From: Hyphomonas sp.
Lineage (GTDB): Bacteria; Pseudomonadota; Alphaproteobacteria; Caulobacterales; Hyphomonadaceae
Assembly (NCBI GenBank): GCA_003486945.1
Contig: DNFL01000349.1
Coordinates: 504-35,199 of the forward strand
DNA: 34,696 nucleotides
Direction of reading: 5' to 3'
This document shows, piece after piece, positions 9,501-16,384 of the stretch; position 1 is the stretch's first letter; the number at the start of each line of letters is the position of its first letter. Under the pieces are notes generated by a model. That model was not told the origin of the DNA. It was given only the letters and a program-made list of their open reading frames with translations, and did no database searches. Made by a program: the position numbers and the translations under genes.

Positions 9501-9776
9501 TGCCTGTTCGATCTGCGGCGTCAATCCTCCGCCTGCGAGTTCGTCCTCATCCCTGAAACACCTGCCAAGGCCGCGCGGCTTTTGGCCCTCGACTGCCACG
9601 TGGCGGAAACGCTCGATGAACGCCTGAAGACGCCGAGCGATTGATTGATCAGCATGAGAATAACTGATGAACGCGACGTAGCCGTCGCTCACCGCCACGC
9701 GATCGGATACTGAACCCCGCTTTTCATCGGACCCGTCCGCATCTGCCAATGTTCGTCCCCCGTTCGACGGCCACAT
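6588..9776 (-). CDS. TIR domain - membrane helix - WD40-like propeller - degenerate LytM protein
   Basis: 1062 residues from ATG 9776 (a TTG at 9815 and a TTG at codon 10 after GGGGGA are alternatives). Residues about 33-137 are a TIR domain: VAFISYSHADQSIARRL, LGRCFRDEDEL, IVICTPTASKSKWVTLEIE. Glu116 in WVTLEIE lies where NAD-cleaving TIRs have their catalytic Glu. One membrane helix follows (about 199-222). The following 700 residues contain propeller-type repeats, clearest at FSADDQFLALGQDDGAVKLW. A Pro/Ala/Thr-rich linker then leads to a LytM/M23-like domain (about 960-1060: AAADGEVVYADF, HEDGLVTAYGYL, VVAPGDQVRRGDVVG). The last motif reads ARLMFQVR instead of HLHFEVR and the first metal ligands are absent, so the domain is probably non-catalytic. 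Inferred topology: TIR inside, propeller and LytM in the periplasm. It is a candidate envelope-sensing defence or cell-death protein; function unproven. Confidence 0.85.
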   Translation of the reverse strand: MWPSNGGRTLADADGSDEKRGSVSDRVAVSDGYVAFISYSHADQSIARRLQAFIERFRHVAVEGQKPRGLGRCFRDEDELAGGGLTPQIEQALANSRALIVICTPTASKSKWVTLEIETYRRLHPEGKIVALWFDKAERGGQALPGSLEELDLFVPEFANFGEAGLFNRAIAALLNEPVDKLVRRQEVLLRAEQRRARRTLLAGIMLSIAAIGGLGASFWLGWRNTMARSELIASSAALSWDGHNARLAGLLTIAASNGERGFMPEAPSIHPLLADVLASPTLPLGVYPLEEAASGAILRYEPDGRLMLARDGGSTQLGRDIHFDTLTPADRYVPLPRDYPCVLPAPEQSPVSSDQMEWAATPGCRFAFAIDGLGADFIQIGAAYNRASAGGGFRGEVSYVEVSPAGGLATTHGEAGITYVVSLNPSEIQVSRARTGISAVGFSADDQFLALGQDDGAVKLWIQEDLFSPRESDLVYGAPIAAGSVQAIVFAPGNGEFAVLYAEGVVARFRNEVVSANARRINSGRIRDFPYMHTPVLFSSDSRAAWIAEGNTGIVLRAGVVQNGVDDPNFVRDAEGASVGRIAVYEQTPEYVAFVGNELAAVRNGEIYLVDRGDGATLPAHLRDAWLAGACTEDSALLSDARGVHEVGLSDGTLRRSWPYQAGEVRAAACVRDGRVFVRTSDALISIDHNGRETTLRRIADNDDASAFAIATFNHGENFVVRGEPNVLLVGDARGAHIERIVVAPDASIVGYGVTPDGQFAIVGAQYGLESAPCVEWRVLHLASKRWLRSAVQGRPGDVYCPRMAFVGAGGDIVHWLEDSGRGYSTPLPSRAEAWRTFCTLARDWSFAAAEQAAYASLVSPRQAAPCASLRTRVAARPPSTNTPAPNAQRPPVAEPAPNLQAQPTPSPEAQSAPTPEPSRRAPVIYAPAAPQATTAPTASAMSSQTFFAWPATGRILLRAQDGDDTDGVFFENPKDAEVRAAADGEVVYADFFRNFRGLVLLRHEDGLVTAYGYLGGVVVAPGDQVRRGDVVGRSDERARLMFQVRRGADVVDPAPYFPER

Positions 9777-9789
9777 ATTGTTTTTAGTG

Positions 9790-9935
9790 TATGGCCGGAG
9801 AAGCCACGGTAGCAATGTCGCATATGGGCCAAGCCAATTCCTCTAATCGCTTCGGCGTCTGGCAGTGTTGCCTCAGTCTTGTCATTCGGCCGCCTCACCG
9901 GAACCAGGCCGGACTTCGCCGAAAAGCGTCATTTG
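9790..9935. repeat. Degenerate direct repeat, copy A
   Basis: About 140 bp here align with copy B at about 10637-10768. In the best 67-bp block the two can be written gaplessly with about 70% identity by my hand count, sharing for example CCTCAG, CACCG, CCAGG and TTCGCCG in register. The left part overlaps the 5' end of the TIR gene. The copies bracket the lipoprotein gene. Confidence 0.6.
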
Positions 9936-10055
9936 CTCAGGCGTCGAGTGCGCATGATCGGTTGATCTAGAGGGTGGAAATTCCCAGAGCGGGCGCTTAC
10001 AAAAGCATATGGTGTTTAGAACGGCCCAAAAGAGCGCCTGACCGAGGGGGCGAGA

Positions 10056-10577
10056 TTGCAGAGCTTTATTCTTGCGGCGGTCGCAAGCCTGACGTTGACC
10101 GGCTGCATCTCAGCATACAGCGAGGTGGCAGAGACAGCTCCAAGTTCGACGCTGGCATTCCTGAAGGGATACACGGTCGGGACAGGACTGGCGCGCAGCT
10201 CCCTGCAGGAATACTGGATCGTGGAAGATCAAACGTGCACGAATCCGCAGCGCGCAGCCTGGTTCACCTTTGCGAATGATCCGATGGAGTTACGACGGGT
10301 GCCTCCAGACCGGCGGGTGAGCATCGCCGCACGGACAAGATTCTACGAGGGCGCTGGCGGGACAAGCTCTGGTCAACCGGGAGCGAGAGTGAACATAGCG
10401 GAGTGCCGTTCGCTTGCCCAGTTCACACCCGAGTTGGGAAGCGCCTACACTGTCGTTCAGACAGCGTCGCCTACTGACGGCTGCACCTTTACTGTTGTGA
10501 ACGCAGAAACCGGCGTATCGCCGCCCGACCTGATCATTCGGGAGCCGCTGGCGTGCAGCGATAAAGCCCTTCCCTGA
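10056..10577 (+). CDS. Small predicted outer-membrane lipoprotein, unknown function
   Basis: 173 residues from a TTG start with AGGGGG 5 bp upstream. The N-terminus FILAAVASLTLTGC is a lipoprotein signal, with LTGC as lipobox and lipidation at Cys17. The mature part has no domain I recognise; there are three further cysteines. It is divergent from the TIR gene, with 280 bp between them, and lies between two copies of a degenerate repeat, so it may have moved as a unit. The paired TIR membrane protein and lipoprotein could be partners at the envelope, but that rests only on adjacency. Confidence 0.7.
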   Translation: MQSFILAAVASLTLTGCISAYSEVAETAPSSTLAFLKGYTVGTGLARSSLQEYWIVEDQTCTNPQRAAWFTFANDPMELRRVPPDRRVSIAARTRFYEGAGGTSSGQPGARVNIAECRSLAQFTPELGSAYTVVQTASPTDGCTFTVVNAETGVSPPDLIIREPLACSDKALP

Positions 10578-10929
10578 CGCGGTCATCGAATGCTCAAGAG
10601 CGTTCGCTAGTCAGCCAGTTTTCACGGACCCCGAAGGCTCGGGTCATGGACTGCTTAGGGCCAGGTCAGCTCCGATGATCGATTTCAGCGTTCGGCAGGG
10701 TCACCTCAGCCCAGTCAGTCGGTTGCTCCACCGCCGCCAGGCTGGAGTTCGCCGGAAGCAGTCATCTACGGATTCAACACTATCGGCTGCTTCGGAGCGA
10801 TGAGCAGGCATTCTGGTCTGGGTAGTGGCTCGACTTCAGAATGACATGACGCTCACCCCATTGCGACAGCGCGAAACTGGAGTAACGCTGCCCTCTCAAA
10901 CTGCGGAAGTCTGCATTGCGGAGAATGCC
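10578..10929. other. Intergenic region carrying degenerate repeat copy B
   Basis: No gene seen. About 10637-10768 is copy B of the repeat found at 9790-9935. The rest would hold the promoter of the amidohydrolase gene; I do not see a convincing -35/-10 pair. An upstream in-frame start at 10825 exists but lacks a ribosome site. Confidence 0.5.
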
Positions 10930-12663
10930 ATGCTCAAGCGTAAAATCTGCTGTGCAATTTTACTTGCCGTCGCGTCGGCCTGCGCCTCGTCAACTATGCC
11001 CGCGTCGAACGTCACCATCTATGTCGCTGATGACATAATCCTGATGACGGGTGAAGGTGAAACAGCTTCAGCAGTGGCCGTTGAAGATGGCCTGATCCGG
11101 GACGTTGGCGAACTCGGTGAGTTACAGAACAAGTTTCCAAGTGCTCGCATAGACGAAACCTTCCTTGGAAAGACGATCGTACCCGGCCTGATCGATCCGC
11201 ACATGCATGTCCTGCTTGGTGGAATGCTGTACGCCCACCCCTTCGCGCCGCCCTGGCCTATGGCGACGCCGGAAGGAATGACGAAGGGGTATGGATCGCC
11301 GGAAGCCTTCCGAGCGCGCCTTGAAGAAGCGATGGCTGCGGCTCCCCAGGATGATAGCCCGATTGTCGTTTATGGCTTTCATAATCTGGTTCAGGGATCA
11401 CTCGACAGGCAGATGCTGGACGAGGTGGCGCCGGACAGGCCGATGATTGTGTGGCATTATTCCGGACATGATTTCTATCTGAACACCGCAGCGCTAGAAA
11501 TGATCGGCGCGACACCTGAACTTGCAGCAACATTCCACGGTGTGGATCTTGATGCGCACGGTCATCTGACCGGCCGTCTCTACGAAGATGCCGCGATGTT
11601 TGTCTTCGCCAAGGCAAGAGCAGTGCTTTTCGATCCCGACAAGTTCAGCACAGGGATCAACAAGTACTTTGAAATCGTTCGGTACGCTGGCGTTACGACG
11701 ACCGCAGACCTCGGATATGGCGTTTTCGGCCTCGCGCTGGAGGACCAGTCGATCGCTTCCAGCTGGTCGAAAGAAGAGGATGGATTCAAACTCTACCTCA
11801 TACCGGAGTACCGGTCATTTCAGCGCGAGTTTGGTGAAGGCGCGCCGCAGGCAGTTCTCGATATGGCTAGCGGTGTGCGCGCTGCCGCCGCGCCAGTTTT
11901 GCCTCGTGTAAAGTTCTTTGCCGACGGCGCGTATTATTCACAGACGATGCGTCTGTCTCCGCCCGGATACCTGTCGGGCCAGTCATTCGGAACCCAAGGG
12001 CTTTGGGCGATACCGGAGGGCAAGATCGCCGAAACAATGCGCCCGTTTACTGACGCCGGGCTCTCCGTACACATCCATTCGAATGGCGACGAGGCTCAAA
12101 ACTCTACGCTCGATGCGATCTCCAGTTTGCGAGCCAGCAGCTTTTCAGGCGACTTCGTTGTCGAGCACGGCGGATTGTTCGCGCCTGAACAGGTCAAACG
12201 CGCCGGCGAGAATGGCATATTGCTATCAGCGGCCAGTCACTACGTCTATTACATGTCAGAGCGATATGCTGACCCGCTGGGACCGGCGCGCGCGCAATGG
12301 ATTACGCCGCTGGGCAGCTTATCTGCTGAGGGGGTCGTGGTTGCGCTGCACTCGGATGCGCCGCTCGCGCCGCCCCAGCCGCTAAGGGCAGCAGGCGCCC
12401 ATATCACGCGGGCTACCCTGGAAGGCGGGACATATGAAATCGCCAACGCCCTGACGCCCTATGATGCACTGGAGTCGATTACACTCGACGCTGCGCGTGT
12501 GCTTGGCCTTGAGGACGAAGTTGGCTCAATCGAACCCGGCAAGCGAGCCGACTTCACGATCCTTGATACGAACCCGCTCCGCGTGCCCGGAAACGATTGG
12601 GCGGAAATCGGCATCTGGGGTATCGTACTGGACGGACAGCAAAAGCCTCTCGAACCTCGCTGA
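10930..12663 (+). CDS. Exported amidohydrolase, YtcJ-like (amidohydrolase family 3)
   Basis: 577 residues from ATG 10930, preceded by GGAGA. The N-terminus KRKICCAILLAVASAC is a signal peptide, possibly of lipoprotein type (ASAC, Cys18, not a perfect lipobox). PGLIDPHMHVLLGG places the metal ligands His91 and His93; HIHSNGD, VVEHGG and LHSDAPLAPPQPL are the later family motifs, and GSIEPGKRADFTILD is the typical C-terminal composite-domain strand. YtcJ-type enzymes hydrolyse amide bonds in diverse, mostly unknown substrates. Single gene, convergent with parDE. No local hint of substrate, although N-acyl amides such as acyl-homoserine lactones are one idea given the luxI gene 2 kb away (speculation). 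Confidence 0.88.
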   Translation: MLKRKICCAILLAVASACASSTMPASNVTIYVADDIILMTGEGETASAVAVEDGLIRDVGELGELQNKFPSARIDETFLGKTIVPGLIDPHMHVLLGGMLYAHPFAPPWPMATPEGMTKGYGSPEAFRARLEEAMAAAPQDDSPIVVYGFHNLVQGSLDRQMLDEVAPDRPMIVWHYSGHDFYLNTAALEMIGATPELAATFHGVDLDAHGHLTGRLYEDAAMFVFAKARAVLFDPDKFSTGINKYFEIVRYAGVTTTADLGYGVFGLALEDQSIASSWSKEEDGFKLYLIPEYRSFQREFGEGAPQAVLDMASGVRAAAAPVLPRVKFFADGAYYSQTMRLSPPGYLSGQSFGTQGLWAIPEGKIAETMRPFTDAGLSVHIHSNGDEAQNSTLDAISSLRASSFSGDFVVEHGGLFAPEQVKRAGENGILLSAASHYVYYMSERYADPLGPARAQWITPLGSLSAEGVVVALHSDAPLAPPQPLRAAGAHITRATLEGGTYEIANALTPYDALESITLDAARVLGLEDEVGSIEPGKRADFTILDTNPLRVPGNDWAEIGIWGIVLDGQQKPLEPR

Positions 12664-12764
12664 GAACAACTGGAGGCGCGGCACTCCTGCGGCAGCAATG
12701 GGCCAAGTTGGCACCGATTGCCATAGCGGGCGACGGGCAGGAACGATCCGTTTGCGCCATTGAG

Positions 12765-13112
12765 CTACTCACCGAGCAATCGGGTTAGCATTCTGCGGAT
12801 ATGATCCTGGCCGCCAAAAAAGTCGGCGAGCACACGAACAAGTTTCACATCTTCATCTATGTCGAACCACACAATGGCCTGCCCAATAGTCAAATGGCGC
12901 AGTCCAGGCAGCATTTCGTCATGTAGCGTTCCGCGATAGGGTAATTGTCCTAATTGAGTGATGTCTGCGCGGATCGACTGCACGCGAGTTTCTGCGCGCA
13001 TGATAGCGGTCTCGGTATCATCGCCACAGCCAACATAGCTGTCGACCAGAAACTCGAAAATCAGTGTGAAGTCGCGTCGGGCATCAGCCGCGAAGACTAC
13101 CTCATATGCCAT
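12765..13112 (-). CDS. parE: RelE/ParE-type toxin
   Basis: 115 residues. YEVVFAADARRDFTLIFEFLVDSY at the start, LGQLPYRGTLHDEMLPGLRHL in the middle and AIVWFDIDEDVKLVRVLADFFGGQD near the end follow the ParE/RelE toxin fold, in which a small basic protein inhibits gyrase or cleaves mRNA. ATG 13112 lies 11 bases inside the end of the antitoxin gene, the usual coupled arrangement. It probably stabilises the mobile region. Confidence 0.88.
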   Translation of the reverse strand: MAYEVVFAADARRDFTLIFEFLVDSYVGCGDDTETAIMRAETRVQSIRADITQLGQLPYRGTLHDEMLPGLRHLTIGQAIVWFDIDEDVKLVRVLADFFGGQDHIRRMLTRLLGE

Positions 13113-13371
13113 GTTTGGCGCGCTTGTGGGTCGCTGCGCCAGAAATGGCGTCGATCATTTCGTCATTGGATACGATCTTTCCGCTTTGCCGTTCGAGCAG
13201 AAGAGTTCGCAACGCCTGAAGCTCCAACTCGTCATTTTCGAAACGAACGCGCAACAGTTCCAGTCCTTGCTGCAATGCTGCGCTAACAGATGGAAATCGC
13301 CCCATCTCGACGAGTTGACGTGCGAAGGCATCCTGTTCGTCGGTGAGCGAGATCGAAGATTTGACAGTCAT
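13102..13371 (-). CDS. parD: ParD-type antitoxin
   Basis: 89 residues from ATG 13371, with AAGGAG 8 bp upstream. SSISLTDEQDAFARQLVEMG followed by FPSVSAALQQGLELL is the ribbon-helix-helix DNA-binding part of ParD antitoxins, which repress their own promoter; the charged C-terminus (LLLERQSGKIVSNDEMIDAI) would wrap the toxin. An in-frame extension to 13494 is not credible because the ribosome site is at 13371. First gene of the parDE pair. Confidence 0.88.
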   Translation of the reverse strand: MTVKSSISLTDEQDAFARQLVEMGRFPSVSAALQQGLELLRVRFENDELELQALRTLLLERQSGKIVSNDEMIDAISGAATHKRAKHGI

Positions 13372-13816
13372 GAACTCTCTCCTTGTTGCCGTAAAGTACT
13401 GCGTAGCACCAAGTTCAAGTCCACAGACTCGCCTGTCATCGGCCGCGCCATGCCAGTTGCATGCCTCCCGTCCAAGCCCAACTTGCCGCTGCATTTTAGC
13501 ACCCTGACTGGGTCAAAAATCTCAAACGCATCACAATGGATCAACGCTGCAACTGTGAAGCAAAAAATGCAAATCGACACTTAAATGCGCCAGTTGTGGC
13601 GCAGAACCCTCGCCTGCGGACGCACCGCAGGCCCAAAGGCAAAGACGAAACCCTACAGGTCGCTGGAGCGGCGCGAAGAGTCTAGACCTTCGTGATCTGA
13701 TCAGGGCTTCTTTTCTGCAGGTCGGCGATTTGGGTCTCCCAACACATCCAGCTTCAATCCTGTCTCGGGGCTGCTGCGTCTCGCTTGGCACGCTTCCGGC
13801 AGCTTGCAAGGCTCGC
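13372..13816. other. Non-coding stretch between parD and the luxI operon end
   Basis: It holds the parD promoter side and, nearer the phyH end, two adjacent hairpins (13586-13632). No supported gene. The plus-strand frame 13730-14437 mirrors phyH and is not a gene. Confidence 0.55.
13586..13632 (-). terminator. Two adjacent hairpins downstream of phyH
   Basis: TGCGCCA/TGGCGCA (13586-13592 and 13597-13603, 4-nt loop) and GCCTGCGG/CCGCAGGC (13612-13619 and 13625-13632, 5-nt loop) are perfect stems. Read on the minus strand, the second-transcribed stem is followed by TTTAAG, a weak U-tract. They could end the luxR-luxI-phyH transcript, although they lie about 190-230 bp past the phyH stop. Confidence 0.4.
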
Positions 13817-14824
13817 TCAACCCGTCCCGTCGATCCTGGTGTATTCATAAAGCGGGGCAAGGTTCAGCTCCGGCCAGGGCCTCGGCCAAACAATAGGGTA
13901 ATCGACCGCAAACAGCCGGTCACCGTCCCTCAAAGTGTGCGAGACGCCAAACTGAGGGATCGCACCTGCGCGGTTGAAATAGCGCACCGTATCTCCGCAA
14001 TACCGGAACGATACGGCTCGGCGCCAACTGTGCGACAGATTTCCACCTGCTCCGTGCACGGTCTTTACATGATGGATGATCACGTCGCCGGGTTCCACGT
14101 CGAACGAGACGATATCATACTTATCCGGAGTACCTTCTATATCCGGGCAGCGCTTTTCTGGCGACGACGCGATCGGTGTCTGCGAAATGAACACGTTCGG
14201 AGCATAGGTCTCGCCCCAGAGATGCGATCCGCGAACATATTGCGTTACCCCGTTCTCAAGCCCCGCCGGATCGAGCGGCATCCAGACAATTACACACTGA
14301 TCGCCCTCGATCTGGAAGTATGCGAGGTCCTGATGAAATGCGGTCTTCTGGCGCGTACGCGGCGCCTTTACGAACGTCGTGTCTTCCCAGAAATGTACAT
14401 AGGCGGCGTCCAGAAGATCGCAGGCTATCCGGGGTAGCGCAGAATCGAAGGCAACACTTCGCATACCGACGTCATGCTTCCAGGCGGCTACATCATAGAA
14501 GAAAAGACCCTCGCCGGTTTCCTCGCCCTCTTCCAGCAAGGGGCGAGCAGCCTCGTCCGCGCGGACCATTTCCTTCATGCGCTGCATGTCGAACCGGTCG
14601 GCCTGGCCGGTATCCATGACAGCGCCTTGGTTCCAGACCTGCCGGGCAAGCGCTTCGAAGTCATATCCCGTCCGCGACGCATGCAGCCCTGACATCTGCC
14701 GCGTGACGGCACCGCGCAGGTGCTCAACCTCTGCAGGGGCAAGTACACCGCGCAGGCAGACGACGCCGTCGCGCCAGAAGGTTTCGACATCGGCCGGCGA
14801 AACTATTCCTGAAGGGCGCTGCAT
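13817..14824 (-). CDS. Phytanoyl-CoA dioxygenase (PhyH) family Fe(II)/2-oxoglutarate oxygenase
   Basis: 335 residues from ATG 14824, sharing one base with the luxI stop (TGATG), so translation is probably coupled. Double-stranded beta-helix oxygenase: FHQDLAYF gives His164 and Asp166, VHGAGGN gives the distal His257, and SWRRAVSFRY gives the 2-oxoglutarate-binding Arg. PhyH enzymes hydroxylate acyl chains or small metabolites. Because it is co-translated with the AHL synthase, I infer it acts on the AHL, its acyl precursor or a linked product. My recollection is that phyH genes beside luxI have been noted in sphingomonads; I could not check this. Confidence 0.88.
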   Translation of the reverse strand: MQRPSGIVSPADVETFWRDGVVCLRGVLAPAEVEHLRGAVTRQMSGLHASRTGYDFEALARQVWNQGAVMDTGQADRFDMQRMKEMVRADEAARPLLEEGEETGEGLFFYDVAAWKHDVGMRSVAFDSALPRIACDLLDAAYVHFWEDTTFVKAPRTRQKTAFHQDLAYFQIEGDQCVIVWMPLDPAGLENGVTQYVRGSHLWGETYAPNVFISQTPIASSPEKRCPDIEGTPDKYDIVSFDVEPGDVIIHHVKTVHGAGGNLSHSWRRAVSFRYCGDTVRYFNRAGAIPQFGVSHTLRDGDRLFAVDYPIVWPRPWPELNLAPLYEYTRIDGTG

Positions 14825-15474
14825 CAAACTGCCCTCCCGGCCAAGGCAGCCCTCTTGGGCGCCATATAACTTTCAACAATAGCCTCGGCGTCGCGGAAAC
14901 GGTCGAGCTGCAGGTCGAGCGTTTCCTTGTCGATGCGTGATACCGCGGGGATCCAGGCCCAATCCCCGCCATCACTTCGCGGCAGACCAAGCGGTTCGGT
15001 CTTCCAGACCTTCTGGACGAGGTTGTAGAATTTCTGGTGAGTGAGCCAGCTGAGGCGCGTTATATTTCGGTCGAGGCAGTGAACGGTCAGGCCGATACCA
15101 AGCCTGCAGCGCGCTTTGAAATCCTCAACCGGATCAGACAGCCGGGAGCGCTCCGTCACGAACCGCGAACATTCCCAAACATCTGGCCCGACAGGCCAAG
15201 GCTGGAGATTGCAATAGTCGGCGAAGAGATCGCTCATCATGTGCGGCCGCATCGTCGGGTTCATGCGCGAGGAGGCGATGACATCACCTGAACAATTCTG
15301 GACGATGACATAGACAGTCTCATCGGTGTCGAACTGGTCGGCCTCATAGCCGACGGCAACACCGGGTATGTCCCAGCCCCACTCTTCTACGACGACGCGG
15401 TAGCGCATTTCGTGCATGGCATCGACCAGGCCCTGGTTCGCTCGCCTTGTTTCCGGTGTAATGATCCTGAACAT
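14824..15474 (-). CDS. luxI: Acyl-homoserine-lactone synthase (LuxI family)
   Basis: 216 residues. Family residues are in place: Arg24 (MRYR), Trp34 (EEWGWDIP), Asp46 and Asp49 (YEADQFDTD), Arg70 (SSRMNPT), Glu101 and Arg104 (WECSRFV). It makes N-acyl-homoserine lactone from S-adenosylmethionine and an acyl donor. GGAGG lies 7 bp before the ATG. It is 72 bp downstream of luxR on the same strand and followed, with a one-base overlap, by the PhyH gene. An imperfect palindrome in the luxR-luxI gap may be its LuxR operator. Acyl chain length cannot be judged from sequence. Confidence 0.95.
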   Translation of the reverse strand: MFRIITPETRRANQGLVDAMHEMRYRVVVEEWGWDIPGVAVGYEADQFDTDETVYVIVQNCSGDVIASSRMNPTMRPHMMSDLFADYCNLQPWPVGPDVWECSRFVTERSRLSDPVEDFKARCRLGIGLTVHCLDRNITRLSWLTHQKFYNLVQKVWKTEPLGLPRSDGGDWAWIPAVSRIDKETLDLQLDRFRDAEAIVESYMAPKRAALAGRAV

Positions 15475-15524
15475 CTTCAGCCTCCATTCCCTGGGTCGAA
15501 GCTGAAGGAAACGGCGCGCTGCGT

Positions 15525-15546
15525 AACTTCCCCTTTCGGGGACTTG
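15525..15546 (-). promoter_or_regulatory. Candidate lux-box palindrome upstream of luxI
   Basis: TCCCC-TTTC-GGGGA at 15529-15542 is a perfect 5-bp inverted repeat inside a looser dyad. It lies immediately after the luxR stop and about 55 bp upstream of the luxI ATG, the expected place for a LuxR operator. As RNA it would also form a GAAA-loop hairpin, but no U-run follows, so a terminator is less likely. Confidence 0.45.
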
Positions 15547-16275
15547 TCAGGGAAAAATCTTGTGTCTTGCGATGGCGGTCGCAACGATGTGGGCCCGGTT
15601 GCCGGCACCGAGCCGATCGCCTGCCTTGCGAAGTGTCTTCTTGACCGTGTCTTCCTCGATGCCAAGGATAGCAGCGATCTCCCAATTGGATTTTCCCGCA
15701 GCCGCAAACTGGACGCACTCGGTTTCGCGGCGCGTCAATTCGGCGATCTTCTGATAGGGAAATGGGCCGAGCATTGTTTCGAGATGGAAGTAGGCCGTCT
15801 GGCAGACAATCTCGAGTTCCAGCACCTGCGTCGGCGAGAGCGCTGCTTTGCGGCCGCTCCCGAGCGATACGCCGCCGGAAATGCTCTGCAGGGCATGCAT
15901 CGGGAACATCATGCCATCGGTAATCCCGAAATCATGCACCCTGTCGACGACCATCCGGCCCAGGCGCGAGGCGTGAACGCGTGCTTCGGCCCAGGTGAAT
16001 GGACGCTTTGACCTGAGGGCGCAGATCGCAATCGGATCATGCAAGATCGCCAGCTGGCTCCTGCGCTGAGCCTTGAGTTCGTCAGGCCAGTCCGACATGT
16101 AGAGAATGTCCTTGAGCGGAACATTCGCCGGGTTCACCAGCTGACCGAGAAAAATGTACTCGAACCCGTACTTCTCGACAAAGGCGGACAGCTCGGCCAG
16201 CGCTGCTTCAGGAACGAGGGTCGCGTTTATTGCCCTGATCGCCGCCAGGACGGACGAGCCATCATAATCCTGCAT
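15547..16275 (-). CDS. luxR: LuxR-family autoinducer-binding transcription regulator
   Basis: 242 residues from ATG 16275, with CAGGAG 7 bp upstream. The N-terminal autoinducer domain keeps Trp63 (SDWP), Asp80-Pro81 (LHDPI), Trp95 (FTWAEA) and Gly121. The C-terminal helix-turn-helix is LTRRETECVQFAAAGKSNWE followed by IAAILGIEEDTVKKTLRKAG and RLGAGNR. The usual TVKxH histidine is replaced by Thr in TVKKT. It presumably senses the AHL made by the next gene and activates luxI-phyH. A perfect 15-bp palindrome lies 42 bp before its start codon. Confidence 0.93.
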   Translation of the reverse strand: MQDYDGSSVLAAIRAINATLVPEAALAELSAFVEKYGFEYIFLGQLVNPANVPLKDILYMSDWPDELKAQRRSQLAILHDPIAICALRSKRPFTWAEARVHASRLGRMVVDRVHDFGITDGMMFPMHALQSISGGVSLGSGRKAALSPTQVLELEIVCQTAYFHLETMLGPFPYQKIAELTRRETECVQFAAAGKSNWEIAAILGIEEDTVKKTLRKAGDRLGAGNRAHIVATAIARHKIFP

Positions 16276-16316
16276 GTGCCGCTCCTGCTCTCGGGCCAAC
16301 ACTAGTGCAGAATTTC

Positions 16317-16331
16317 AATCTTGACAAGATT
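16317..16331. promoter_or_regulatory. Perfect 15-bp palindrome in the luxR promoter region
   Basis: AATCTTG-A-CAAGATT is a perfect dyad with a single central base, 42 bp upstream of the luxR ATG and in the only gap between luxR and the xre gene. It is a good size for a dimeric regulator, for instance the XRE protein encoded just upstream or LuxR itself. Confidence 0.55.
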
Positions 16332-16384
16332 TTTATACTGCCCTAAGTTACGAACAGCTTCCGTCAAGAGCCTCAGGCTCCAGC

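Noticed and set aside
13730..14437. 235-residue plus-strand frame opposite phyH
   Set aside because: It mirrors the phyH coding strand, has no ribosome site and no family resemblance; phyH with its His-x-Asp motif is the real gene.
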